Positions 44,120-53,568 of a DNA stretch of 64,000 nucleotides are shown here, piece by piece. The position numbers and the translations under genes were made by a program. Source of the stretch: Pseudobacteriovorax antillogorgiicola (GTDB taxonomy: Bacteria; Bdellovibrionota_B; Oligoflexia; Oligoflexales; RGVZ01); assembly GCA_945865565.1 (NCBI GenBank), contig CAMBEK010000003.1:1-64000 (forward strand). Direction: 5' to 3'. The stretch's first letter is position 1, and every line of letters starts with the position of its first letter. The notes under the pieces are model-generated. The model worked only from the letters and a program-made list of their open reading frames with translations, was not told the DNA's origin and searched no databases.

Positions 44120-47100
44120 AGATCCCCCTTCCACCAGCGGTTGAGTTCGAGAACCCCGAATTCCAGAAGATCTTCACAAACATTTTTGAAACTCAATGCA
44201 CCTGCGTCGTTTGTGGTTCCAATCCGCACGTGTGACGCACTTCCCAACAATTCAACAAATGCAGCTTCGTTCTCTGGGCTGACCGAAATCACAAGTCTGC
44301 CGGGTCCTTCGTGAAAAAGATCTCCAAGGGATCCAACATGCGGCGAGTCAATCATTGCCCCCTTGCGGCCCCCAATCGCTGATTCCGCCAAGGCAACAAA
44401 AAGGCCGCCGTCACTGACGTCATGGCAGGACTGGATCAGCCCTGAGCCAATGGCACGATGGACTTTCCGGTAAAGTTCCAACTGCGAGGCAAGATCAAAT
44501 CGCGGGTAATCAGCCATGGCGTCGGGCACATGCCACGCGTCGCAGAGTTCGCTGCCCTCAAGTGGCCAACTCGCCATTGGGCCGCACACGTAGATCGTGG
44601 CATCCGATTTCTTAAAATCACTGGAAACTAGTTTTCGGACGTCTGAAACTTTCGCCATGGCCGTAACAAGAACCGTGGGAGGTATGCTAATTTTCACGCG
44701 AGTTCCGTCTGGCCGCATTCCTGAAAAATCATTTTTCATGCTGTCTTTGCCACTGACAAACGGCATCCCCCACGCAATCGCAGTGTCGGCAAGTCCGCGG
44801 CAGGCTCGAACCAATTGCGCGGCCTTGTGTGCATGATCTGGATTATTGGGCCCAGGCAAGGGATCGGGCCAGCAAAAGTTGTCGACCAGGCATGTGTGGT
44901 CGGGATCACCGCCACTGCAAATCAAATTTCGAACGGCTTCGTCCAAAGACAACTGTGCCGACATATAGGTATCGACGTGGGCGACTTTCGAATTGATACC
45001 ACTGGATACCGCGACACCAACATAAGGATCTGCCGCCCCGTGAGGCTTCAGCCAGATAACGCCCGAGTCGGCAGGACCATCGGCAGCGACTCCTGTGAAT
45101 GGCTTGCCAACGGTCGCCGCCTGAACTTCATGATCAAATCGTCTAACCCACGCTTCTTTGGACGCGACGTTGGGTCGCGAAATGATGCTCCGGGCGATTT
45201 CGCGGAAGGACACAGAGCGCGTCGTGTCAGGGACTGGTTTTTTATCGGACCTGCGGATCCACTCTGGTTTTTTCTGCGGACCTGACCAGATGGCTTGAAT
45301 GGCCATCGGACGAAGATCTTTGTGCAGAAAATCAAGTTTAAGGCAGCCAACGGTCCGTCCGTTCCAAAAAATCCTGAACTCACCCGATTCATCGAATGAA
45401 CCAAGCCGGGTCACTTCGACTCCATGCAATTTAGCGAGGTCAAAAAATGCCGGCCATCGCGATTCCGGCACGGACACCGTCATCCGTTCCTGGCTTTCGC
45501 TAACGATAATTTCCCAAGGCTTCAGGCCTAAATACTTCAGCGGGACCAAACTGGCATCAATGGCAGCGCCACCCGTAAACTGCGCCATTTCACCCACGCT
45601 GGAACTGAGCCCTCCAGCACCGTTATCTGTAATCCCGGAATAGAGCCCCAAATCGCGCGCCGCAAGAATGAAATCGGCAAGTCGTTTCTGCGTAAGGGGG
45701 TCCCCGATCTGGACTGCAGATTGGGGAGACGCCTCGTTCAATTCAAGGGAGCTGAAGGTCGCACCATGAATCCCGTCCTTGCCAACACGCCCCCCCGCCA
45801 TCACCACCAGGTCACCAGGCAGCACGCGTTTCTTGGATCCGGAACTTCCGTCAGGCAGCCGCGCCGGAGAGACGCCAATCGTTCCGCAGTAGACCAGAGG
45901 TTTGCCGCAGTACCCTTCATCAAAGACGAAAGCACCGTTGATCACGGGAATTCCGCTTTTGTTTCCGCCATCCTGAATTCCCCGGTGAACTCCCTCCATG
46001 ATCCGGCGCGGGTGTTTTAATCCAGACGGCAGATTCTCCTCGACTTGCTTTTCACTCCAATCGGGAAGTCCAAAGCAAAGAACATCTGTGTTTGCAACCG
46101 GGCGCGCGCCCATGCCAACTCCCAGGATGTCGCGATTCACCCCAAGGATTCCTGTCAACGCACCACCGTATGGATCGAGAGCCGAGGGGCTGTTGTGGGT
46201 TTCAACCTTGATCGATACATCAATGGCTTCATCAAAACGGACCATGCCTGCATTGTCACTGAATGTGCTGGAGAGCCAGCCTAGACCGCGAATGGCTTCG
46301 ACTTCCCGCGTTGTGCGAACAATCTCTGACTTGAACAAGCCATTAATGTTCAAAGGACCAATAACCTTGAGGCCCCCAAAATTACTGTCCGTTGCGGCTT
46401 CGCAGTAATCGATATCAGCTGCAAAAATCTTGTGTTTGCAGTGTTCACTCCACGTCTGTGCAATGACCTCCATCTCGACGTCAGTCGGACTTTCCGGCAG
46501 CCCCACCTCAAAGCGGCGCATTCTGATCTCGGGATTAGAGAAATAGTCACGTATCTGTTGCAGCTCCGACCGGTCCAGAGCCCAGAAGTTTTCCTGACTC
46601 CAGCGAAGCCAGTCCTCCATCGGTACGTGCAGTGGAAAAGATGCGACCATCACACCAGATTGCAGATCTGCTTTGTCAGCGTCTTCAGGTGCAAGGCAAT
46701 TTTCCCAGACCTCCTGTTGAAGGTGCTCCGCCCATGCCCTTACTGAAATTTTTTGTACCAGAGGATTGGCAACCTCACGTCGGGCCCATGCACCAACAAG
46801 AATCCTTAGATCCTCATCCGCTTGCACTCCATCATCGCAATAAACGTAATAGACGTCTCCCGATGCCACAGTTGCCGCAGTACTCAAAAGGTCCATGGCC
46901 TCGGCGGACGCTTGGGCCCGATTGTCCGTGACACCTGCACGCCACCGCACGTCGATCACCAAAGTTGGGGGAGAACCGACCGCTGTCACAGATCCCCCAA
47001 TGGACTCGATCCGGGTTTGAAGAAGGGGATCCGACAAGACGGTCGTGTCAATGCCTGCAGCACCCGTAACCCAAAACACTTGCCCGACACTAACCCTCGT

Positions 47101-47187
47101 GACACCGGGTGGAAGATTCCAGCGAGAGCTGAGACGTCGCGAAGCCGATGCCTCACGTTCATGGATTTCAATGCGCCGCATGTTCAT
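44116..47187 (-). CDS. purL: FGAM synthase large subunit, PurS-like/PurL fusion of intermediate size
   Basis: ATP-dependent formylglycinamide ribonucleotide amidotransferase core. About 1,023 aa from ATG 47187, which follows the purN stop with AGAGGTGG upstream. This is longer than the small PurL (about 740 aa, with separate PurS and PurQ) and shorter than the large single-chain PurL (about 1,300 aa). The first ~150 residues probably hold the PurS-like part; QTWSEHCKHKIF, VKVETHNSPSALDPYGGA and GGRVGKDGIHGATFSSLEL are core motifs. With purQ separate, it looks like the large enzyme minus its glutaminase domain. Confidence 0.93.
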   Translation of the reverse strand: MNMRRIEIHEREASASRRLSSRWNLPPGVTRVSVGQVFWVTGAAGIDTTVLSDPLLQTRIESIGGSVTAVGSPPTLVIDVRWRAGVTDNRAQASAEAMDLLSTAATVASGDVYYVYCDDGVQADEDLRILVGAWARREVANPLVQKISVRAWAEHLQQEVWENCLAPEDADKADLQSGVMVASFPLHVPMEDWLRWSQENFWALDRSELQQIRDYFSNPEIRMRRFEVGLPESPTDVEMEVIAQTWSEHCKHKIFAADIDYCEAATDSNFGGLKVIGPLNINGLFKSEIVRTTREVEAIRGLGWLSSTFSDNAGMVRFDEAIDVSIKVETHNSPSALDPYGGALTGILGVNRDILGVGMGARPVANTDVLCFGLPDWSEKQVEENLPSGLKHPRRIMEGVHRGIQDGGNKSGIPVINGAFVFDEGYCGKPLVYCGTIGVSPARLPDGSSGSKKRVLPGDLVVMAGGRVGKDGIHGATFSSLELNEASPQSAVQIGDPLTQKRLADFILAARDLGLYSGITDNGAGGLSSSVGEMAQFTGGAAIDASLVPLKYLGLKPWEIIVSESQERMTVSVPESRWPAFFDLAKLHGVEVTRLGSFDESGEFRIFWNGRTVGCLKLDFLHKDLRPMAIQAIWSGPQKKPEWIRRSDKKPVPDTTRSVSFREIARSIISRPNVASKEAWVRRFDHEVQAATVGKPFTGVAADGPADSGVIWLKPHGAADPYVGVAVSSGINSKVAHVDTYMSAQLSLDEAVRNLICSGGDPDHTCLVDNFCWPDPLPGPNNPDHAHKAAQLVRACRGLADTAIAWGMPFVSGKDSMKNDFSGMRPDGTRVKISIPPTVLVTAMAKVSDVRKLVSSDFKKSDATIYVCGPMASWPLEGSELCDAWHVPDAMADYPRFDLASQLELYRKVHRAIGSGLIQSCHDVSDGGLFVALAESAIGGRKGAMIDSPHVGSLGDLFHEGPGRLVISVSPENEAAFVELLGSASHVRIGTTNDAGALSFKNVCEDLLEFGVLELNRWWKGDL

Positions 47188-47189
47188 GG

Positions 47190-47834
47190 TCAACCACCTC
47201 TGCTGTCTGCAATGTGGGCCAGGACTTTGGCGTAGAGGCGGTGCTCGACGGCCTGTCCCCGCAGTTGAAATGTGCTGAAATCATCATCGGGATATCTTGG
47301 AAACGGCTCCTGTGCCAGAACCGGTCCAGTATCAACACCCTCGTCGACTTGATGCACTGTGACGCCGCTATGGGAAACACCGGCGTCGAAGGCCCTGCGG
47401 TATGCGTCCATTCCAGGAAATTCCGGGAGGATCGACGGGTGGATGTTGACGACACGAAAACGCCCTGTGGTCTCGCAGCGAAATCGTGCAAGAAAATCTG
47501 CCGAAAGGATCCGCATGTAGCCCGCTAAAAAAATCCATTCGGGCTGCCATTCTGCAATTGCCTCCAGAATCCGCTTTTCATGCGCTTTTCGGCAGATTCT
47601 TGGCCCGAGATCGGAGCCGACACCGGAGCCACCATGAGGATCTACCCTCGGAACAACCTTGACGGGGATATTCATGGTCGTGGCCTTGTCAATGACGCCC
47701 GCCTGTGGATTATCTGTGAGTAACCCGGCCACGATGGCTCGCGATGGGTTGTCAATCGCCCATCGCCCAAGGACTTCAGCATTGCTGCCAGCCCCTGAAG
47801 CAAAAATCACAATTTTTAAGGGACGATGAATCAC
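47190..47834 (-). CDS. purN: Glycinamide ribonucleotide transformylase
   Basis: Adds the formyl group from 10-formyl-tetrahydrofolate. IVIFASGAGSNAEVL, FLAGYMRIL, VVNIHPSILPEFPGMDAY and SGVTVHQVDEGVDTGPVLAQ are diagnostic. Start is GTG 47834 in a GTGA overlap with the purD stop; the longer track start is unnecessary. 214 aa. Confidence 0.95.
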   Translation of the reverse strand: MIHRPLKIVIFASGAGSNAEVLGRWAIDNPSRAIVAGLLTDNPQAGVIDKATTMNIPVKVVPRVDPHGGSGVGSDLGPRICRKAHEKRILEAIAEWQPEWIFLAGYMRILSADFLARFRCETTGRFRVVNIHPSILPEFPGMDAYRRAFDAGVSHSGVTVHQVDEGVDTGPVLAQEPFPRYPDDDFSTFQLRGQAVEHRLYAKVLAHIADSRGG

Positions 47835-49213
47835 TTGCCGATATCCGTTCGCCACTGCGCACCATCAAAGTTCACTTCATTAATGGACTCGTATGCCAAC
47901 ACATGAGCCGAATTCAAATCATCAGCCATCACGGTCACACCAAGGACTCGCCCGCCTGATGTCTCAAGGCCTGACTGGCCTTTGGAACTGACCACACCGG
48001 AATAAAAAACCAAGTGCTTACTTTCCCCGAACACTGGATCGCCGGACCGAATCGTCACACCATCAATCCCTGGATATCCAGCAGCGGCCTTCACAACATG
48101 CAAAGCGTTGGCGCGGCTCCACTGTAGTCCATCGGGGAACGCTTCTTTCAGTCGTCCATCGGTCGCTGCCATGATCACTTCAAACAAATCCTCGTTCAAT
48201 CGAGGCAGCAGCACTTGGGTTTCCGGATCGCCAAGGCGGACATTGAATTCCAACACCTTTGGCCCCGTGCTTGTCATCATAAGTCCGGCAAAAAGAAAGC
48301 CCCGAAAGGGGCTGCCGGTTTGATCCATCAATTTCAAAACGGGATGAAAAACCTTCTCGTCGATTTCCGCCTCTACTGAAGTCAACGGCGCGTCATTCCA
48401 TGCGGGCCATGCAGTACCTTGGTCTTGATTTAGCCAAGGCACCGGAGAGTAGGCCCCCATGCCACCGGTGTTGGGTCCACGGTCTCCGTCAAGAAGCCTC
48501 TTGTGATCGCAGGCCATACCGAAGGAAAGAAAATCACGCCCATCGCATAAAACAAACGCAGACACTTCGCGCCCCACGAGGACTTCCTCGCAAACGAATC
48601 CATTCGCGCTCAATGCGCCCCCGGAGGTTTCATCCATCAACTTCAATGACGCAACAGCGCGCCCTGCATCTTCGCGCGTTTTACAGACAAATACGCCTTT
48701 GCCGGCGGCCAAACCGTCAACCTTGATCACCATGCCTTCAGGCCATGGCCAGACTTCAATCATTGGATGTAAATCTGCCCAGCCATGGGCAATCAGAAAT
48801 TCTGGCGAAGGCACACCGGCCTTTTCAAGGATCCGTCGTGCAAATGCTTTTGATGTTTCCAGCCGGGCCGCCGCCTTCGTCGGTCCAAAGACGCGAATCC
48901 CTGACTCCTGAAGCGCGTCGACCACGCCAAGACCCAATGGTCCCTCGGGACCCACAACCACAAGCTCGCAATCATTAATCCTGCAAAACCGGATCAACCG
49001 TTCAAGGTCCCCGGGTTGATCTGCGACGACAACCGGACGGGACTCAAGCACGGCCTGTGAGATTTTTGAGCCTGAGAACATTCCGGCATTTCCCGGGGCG
49101 ACGAAGACTTTGCCGACACGCTGCGACTGCGCGAATTTCCATGCCAAGGCGTGCTCTCTACCGCCAGAGCCGACGACCAGAATGTTGGCGAGATTTTTTT
49201 TCCCGGAAGTCAT
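47831..49213 (-). CDS. purD: Phosphoribosylamine-glycine ligase
   Basis: ATP-grasp ligase of early purine synthesis. ILVVGSGGREHALAWKFAQS, VVGPEGPLGLGVVDAL, the GPNTGGMGAYSPVPW loop and EFNVRLGDPETQVLLPRL are typical. ATG 49213 (MTSGKKNL) overlaps the purC stop by ATGA. 460 aa, somewhat longer than usual. Confidence 0.95.
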   Translation of the reverse strand: MTSGKKNLANILVVGSGGREHALAWKFAQSQRVGKVFVAPGNAGMFSGSKISQAVLESRPVVVADQPGDLERLIRFCRINDCELVVVGPEGPLGLGVVDALQESGIRVFGPTKAAARLETSKAFARRILEKAGVPSPEFLIAHGWADLHPMIEVWPWPEGMVIKVDGLAAGKGVFVCKTREDAGRAVASLKLMDETSGGALSANGFVCEEVLVGREVSAFVLCDGRDFLSFGMACDHKRLLDGDRGPNTGGMGAYSPVPWLNQDQGTAWPAWNDAPLTSVEAEIDEKVFHPVLKLMDQTGSPFRGFLFAGLMMTSTGPKVLEFNVRLGDPETQVLLPRLNEDLFEVIMAATDGRLKEAFPDGLQWSRANALHVVKAAAGYPGIDGVTIRSGDPVFGESKHLVFYSGVVSSKGQSGLETSGGRVLGVTVMADDLNSAHVLAYESINEVNFDGAQWRTDIGK

Positions 49214-50259
49214 GCGAGCCCCTCTTCCCGCACCCGCGCAACAAGTTGACTTAAATCCCATGCCGCGGGAAATGGTGGCCGTTCACCCTTCACTCTGGCC
49301 AATGAGTTGGCAATGGCTGGATAGATATTTTCAGCAATCTTGCGGATCTCGGGCGTAAGCGGCATTGGCCGCTGCTGCATGTCGTTTGCGCACAGGGAAC
49401 GCCAATCAAGCTCTGGTTTCCCGGCCGCAATTTTCTTTGCACGCCCGATGGCAGCATGCCATGGTCCATCCGTATAAAACTGACGCAAGATTTCTTTCGA
49501 AATCTGAACCCCATCATGAGTCAAGCGCAACTCATCCGGACCGACAGAATCCACCAGCATGAAATTTCGCGCCGCGTCGCCCTTGATAAAGGCAAACTCA
49601 AACTTGCCGTCCCAAAGTTTTAAATCGGCGCTGGCAAAAAATATTTTCAACTCGATAGCCAGGCCCTTGGCCATTTGAAGTAGCCGTGCGATTTCGGCTT
49701 TGGTCATTCCAGCAATCGACATCGCCTCGTCCAAGGCAACGTAGCGATCCGAATCTTCCAGCTTGGTTGAGAATTCAATGACGGGCTCTGCAAATTCAGC
49801 CCCGATGGTTGGCGGCAGGTCAAAGCCCAGGGACTTCATGTAATCAGGATTCGATGCCAACCGGGAAGGCAGGGAACTACCCACTGGCACACCAAAACGG
49901 AAAATCACTTCCAAAGGCACCAAGCAGTCGACTGGCTGATTCGCGTACTGAGAATAATCCCATCCCGAATTATTTTTTTGCGGCCACTTCACATCAACTT
50001 TTTTTACCGACAGGCAGCGCGGTCGTCCCGGCATTAAACCAAGGCTATGGTGTGGAATCCTGACGTTGCGGAAAACCTGGTCGGCAATCGTAGCCAGGGC
50101 TTCTCCCTTTCCGGAAATTTCATCGGGCATCGGCCCCCAATCAAACACAGAATAGCGATCGCTATATTCAAAGATCAGGCCGTCGCGATCACCGCCGCCA
50201 AGGACGTCTTTTACGGATCCGCGGTAAATAAGGGCAGATCCGGCCCTTTTTTCTGTCAC
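49210..50259 (-). CDS. purC: SAICAR synthetase
   Basis: Condenses CAIR with aspartate. Residues 1-40 hold YRGSVKDVL and IFEYSDRYSVFDWG (start of the P-loop-like region); later KLWDGKFEFAFIKG and LTHDGVQISKEILRQFYTDGPW are present. The start is GTG 50259 in a GTGA overlap with purF, with GGAGG upstream. At 349 aa it is longer than the short bacterial form (about 240) and nearer the longer eukaryote-like forms. Confidence 0.92.
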   Translation of the reverse strand: MTEKRAGSALIYRGSVKDVLGGGDRDGLIFEYSDRYSVFDWGPMPDEISGKGEALATIADQVFRNVRIPHHSLGLMPGRPRCLSVKKVDVKWPQKNNSGWDYSQYANQPVDCLVPLEVIFRFGVPVGSSLPSRLASNPDYMKSLGFDLPPTIGAEFAEPVIEFSTKLEDSDRYVALDEAMSIAGMTKAEIARLLQMAKGLAIELKIFFASADLKLWDGKFEFAFIKGDAARNFMLVDSVGPDELRLTHDGVQISKEILRQFYTDGPWHAAIGRAKKIAAGKPELDWRSLCANDMQQRPMPLTPEIRKIAENIYPAIANSLARVKGERPPFPAAWDLSQLVARVREEGLA

Positions 50260-51677
50260 GGCGAAACCTCCACTGGATAATCCCCCGTCAGACAAGCCGT
50301 GCATAGCGAGGGCAAGGCAATAGCCTCGCGCAGCCCTTGCATGTCCAAATAAAACAGACCGTCGACGCCAATCTCTTCGGCGATCTGTTGTCCGTTTCTG
50401 CCGTGGGCCACGAGCCTTCGTGCATCAGGAAAATCGATTCCATAGTGGCAAGGATGGCGCACCGGCGGGCAGGTGCTGGCCAGATACACCCGTTTGGCTC
50501 CAGCCGCCCGCACCATTGCGACAAGGCGTCGCGCCGTTGTGCCGCGCACAACACTGTCGTCTACAAGCAGAACGCTTTTTCCGGCAATCTCTGATGCGAC
50601 CGGGGCCAGCTTGATTTTAAGAGCCCGCTCCCGCTCCTCTTGCGTATTCAAAATGAAGCTTCGGAACACGTACCGGTTTTTGATCAAGACATCGCGATAG
50701 GGAATCTTGAGGGTTTCGGCCATGGCAATGGCTGCCGTGCGGCTTGTATCAGGAATTGGGACCACGATATCAAGCCCAGCATCATGTCCGTCACGCTGAA
50801 TGATCCGCGCCAAGGCCCGCCCTAGCTCCAGACGTGCGCCGTAGACGCCTCGCCCTTCGACTTCGCTTTCCGCACTGGCAAAGTAAACCCACTCGAACAT
50901 GCACGGGGTGTGCTTGACGACTTTCGTGCGATGCGATTGGATCGAACCCTGTTCATCGATAAAAATAATTTCGCCCGGCTCCAGATGGCGAACCAGTCGA
51001 TGGCCAGTGATATTCAATGCCGCGGTTTCCGATGCGATGGCAAAGCTGCCGTCGCCACCACTGCTGGCGAGCCGCTGCCCGAGAACAAGAGGCCTGATCC
51101 CGTTCGGATCACGAAACGCATACATTCCCTGCCCGGCAATCATCCCAACGACGGCATAGCCGCCGCGCGCGATATCGAAGATGCCCTCAACCGCACGACA
51201 AAGGTCCTGAAAATCAAAACGGCCCGGGATTTTGTCCCGAGCCGTTGAAGAAGTGAGTCCTTCAGCGAGGAGGCACTGCAGCACCTCCAAGTCATTTCCA
51301 GTTTGCAAATACCGGTTCTGCGAGGCGCGGATTTTCTCCGCCAACGATTTGTAATTGGCCAAGTTGCCGTTGTGGGCCATTCCAATGCCATAGGGCTGAG
51401 GCATGATTGAAGGCTGAATATCGCGGCCTTCCGTCAACCCAACCGTTGAATAGCGCGTGTGACCAATGGCCATCGGTCCGGTCAGAGTCTTCATGGAGCT
51501 TTGATCAAAGGCTTGAGAAACGAGGCCTGCGCCGCGAAGTAGATGAAAGCGTTGTTCTGTGAAATTGAAGGACAGGATTCCCGCGGCATCCTGACCTCGA
51601 TGTTGCAGCGCCAGAAGGCCGGCATAAACATCTCGGGATGCAGACTGGCTACCGATGATACCCATGACACCGCACAT
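50256..51677 (-). CDS. purF: Amidophosphoribosyltransferase
   Basis: Committed step of purine synthesis: PRPP and glutamine to phosphoribosylamine. ATG 51677 is followed directly by Cys (MCGVMGIIG), the N-terminal nucleophile with no propeptide, so the 15 residues before it in the track are excluded. GHTRYSTVG and MAHNGNLANY are in the glutaminase half; VLLVDDSVVRGTT binds PRPP. 473 aa. First gene of the operon. I could not place a clear promoter or purine-responsive leader upstream. Confidence 0.95.
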   Translation of the reverse strand: MCGVMGIIGSQSASRDVYAGLLALQHRGQDAAGILSFNFTEQRFHLLRGAGLVSQAFDQSSMKTLTGPMAIGHTRYSTVGLTEGRDIQPSIMPQPYGIGMAHNGNLANYKSLAEKIRASQNRYLQTGNDLEVLQCLLAEGLTSSTARDKIPGRFDFQDLCRAVEGIFDIARGGYAVVGMIAGQGMYAFRDPNGIRPLVLGQRLASSGGDGSFAIASETAALNITGHRLVRHLEPGEIIFIDEQGSIQSHRTKVVKHTPCMFEWVYFASAESEVEGRGVYGARLELGRALARIIQRDGHDAGLDIVVPIPDTSRTAAIAMAETLKIPYRDVLIKNRYVFRSFILNTQEERERALKIKLAPVASEIAGKSVLLVDDSVVRGTTARRLVAMVRAAGAKRVYLASTCPPVRHPCHYGIDFPDARRLVAHGRNGQQIAEEIGVDGLFYLDMQGLREAIALPSLCTACLTGDYPVEVSP

Positions 51678-51763
51678 GGTCGGGCTCTCGATCTGGTGAA
51701 GTCGCGCAGAGTCTAACCGCAAACTTCAAAACATATCCAGAGAATTCTTTTTCCCATCACATC

Positions 51764-52054
51764 ATGTTCGAAAATAATTGGCGCACCCGAAAAGTCCTGT
51801 ATTGGCGATCAACCAAGGCGCAGGTGACGATCGATCCGATTGACGATATCGTTCATGGCAATGGCATCTGGAGCATCACCCTTGAGGTATTCCCATCGCA
51901 TGGGGCAGAGCAAAGCAACAGGATGGCTGCAAAAGCTTGGTACACAGAACCTCTGAGGGAAAACCAAGTATCAATTTCGACGCGCATTCTATGTTATTTT
52001 AATGAAAATATGAAATTATTAATGTATTTAACGATGGCTTACGTAAACACCTGA
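51764..52054 (+). other. Intergenic region between purF and the BCCT operon
   Basis: The 420-bp gap from 51678 to 52097 has no convincing gene. A 96-aa ORF (51764-52054) has no family resemblance and no ribosome site. The part at 51985-52040 is strikingly AT-rich (TTATTTTAATGAAAATATGA and more) and is the likely promoter region of the BCCT operon, with the palindrome TTACGTAA just after it. Confidence 0.4.
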
Positions 52055-52097
52055 AAGCGCAGTCATTTTTTTCACAATCTTTTCTGGCTGACTCTCC

Positions 52098-53567
52098 ATG
52101 AATATCGAACCGGTAAAAATCGCCCTCGGCAGCCTCCACCACCAGATCATGAACACCTTCGGAAGCCTTTACGGAATCTGCGCCGCAGCCATGTTTGTCC
52201 TGACGTGCCTGGCCCTTATTAGCCCACTTTCAAGGATTCGCATCGGGGGGCCCGAGGCACAACCTGTCATGTCGACCTGGCGCTGGATCGCCACCAGCAT
52301 CACATCCACCGTGGCGACAGGACTTTTTTTCTGGTCTGCCGCTGAACCCGTCGCACATCTGGCGTCCCCATCGCCATCGTCTGGCGACCTACCCTTCAGT
52401 GCCGGAGCCGCATCCAGCGCGTTGGGACACCTGTACTTGCACTGGACCCTAGTGCCGTATGCGATCTACGTCGTGCCGTCTTTGGTATTTGCCATCGCCC
52501 ACTACAACCGCGGAGCAGCGCCCGGCGTCTGTGCAACGCACCATGGCGCGATGCCCGCGAAACTTGCCCGCGCGCGTGGCATCGGCAACGTGATCGAAAA
52601 AATCTCCATGATGAGCCTGACCTTTGGAATCGCCGCCTCGGTCGGAACGGGAATCCTGATGGTTACGCGCGGCGCGACCATTATGAGCGACCTTGCCGGA
52701 TCCCAAATTTCATTCACAAGCATGTTCAACATCACAACGATTCTGCTCATCGCAACTTGCGCGATTGTGATCATGGCGGGGCGCAACCACGGGATCGGTC
52801 GCCTGGCATCCATTAACAGCCTCATTTTTATCGCCATCGCAGTCGCTGTGCTTGCTGTGGGGCCGACGTCCTTCATTACCAGCCAGTCAAAAATCGGCGT
52901 GCACAAATTCTTAACAGGACTCTTCAGCGCAACATCGGGCTCGGGCCGCGAAATGGACCGGGCTTGGCGGCAGGACTGGACGTTATTTTATTGGACGGCC
53001 TGGATCGCATGGGCTCCGGTAACTGCACTTTTTTTGGGCGGCATCGCCCGCGGCAGGACGGTTCGGGCATTTCTCACGGTGAATTTTTTGGTTCCGGCGA
53101 TCTTCACTGGAATCTTGATGAGCATTTTTGGTTCAACCGTACTCTATCTGCAAACATCCAGCGGCATGCCCCTGGCTCAAGAATTTCAAAAGACCGGTGC
53201 CGATGCGGTGGTCTACATGGCCCTCGGGGCTTTGCCTTACGCCAACACCTTTCGAACGGTCTTTACCATCCTGGCCTTCATGTCCCTTGTTTCACTTTGC
53301 TCAAGCGCCTTGGCATCCCTGGCAGGAATGAGTTCAGGAAAAACGCGAATTGGACAAGAGCGCGGCACCGTTACAGCCTGGAGCCTGGCCATCAGCGCCA
53401 TCATTATTGTGACGGTCAACGGTTCGGGGGTTGACGGCGTTCGGATGCTGGCAAATCTCGGTGCCTTCCCCATGCTGTTCCTTCAACTCATGTCGGGTGT
53501 TGCCCTGACAATAATGTTACTCGACCCGTCACGCGCGCGTTGGCAAGATAAGAAGCAGGGGGGATAA
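52098..53567 (+). CDS. BCCT-family transporter (betaine/carnitine/choline type)
   Basis: Sodium- or proton-coupled importer of quaternary ammonium compounds or related zwitterions. 489 aa, about twelve helices. TGLFFWSAAEPVAHL and DWTLFYWTAWIAWAPVTALFLGGIARGRTVR are the BCCT signatures, including the Trp box that lines the substrate site. No long regulatory C-terminal tail, so probably a nutrient carrier, not an osmosensor. First gene of an operon; the oxygenase starts 1 bp after its stop. Confidence 0.9.
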   Translation: MNIEPVKIALGSLHHQIMNTFGSLYGICAAAMFVLTCLALISPLSRIRIGGPEAQPVMSTWRWIATSITSTVATGLFFWSAAEPVAHLASPSPSSGDLPFSAGAASSALGHLYLHWTLVPYAIYVVPSLVFAIAHYNRGAAPGVCATHHGAMPAKLARARGIGNVIEKISMMSLTFGIAASVGTGILMVTRGATIMSDLAGSQISFTSMFNITTILLIATCAIVIMAGRNHGIGRLASINSLIFIAIAVAVLAVGPTSFITSQSKIGVHKFLTGLFSATSGSGREMDRAWRQDWTLFYWTAWIAWAPVTALFLGGIARGRTVRAFLTVNFLVPAIFTGILMSIFGSTVLYLQTSSGMPLAQEFQKTGADAVVYMALGALPYANTFRTVFTILAFMSLVSLCSSALASLAGMSSGKTRIGQERGTVTAWSLAISAIIIVTVNGSGVDGVRMLANLGAFPMLFLQLMSGVALTIMLLDPSRARWQDKKQGG

Positions 53568-53568
53568 C

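Noticed and set aside
51764-52054. 96-aa ORF between purF and the BCCT gene
   Set aside because: No ribosome site, no recognisable family and part of it overlaps the AT-rich promoter-like region.
51678-52097. Purine riboswitch before the purine operon
   Set aside because: I could not find the conserved core or stem pattern in either orientation.
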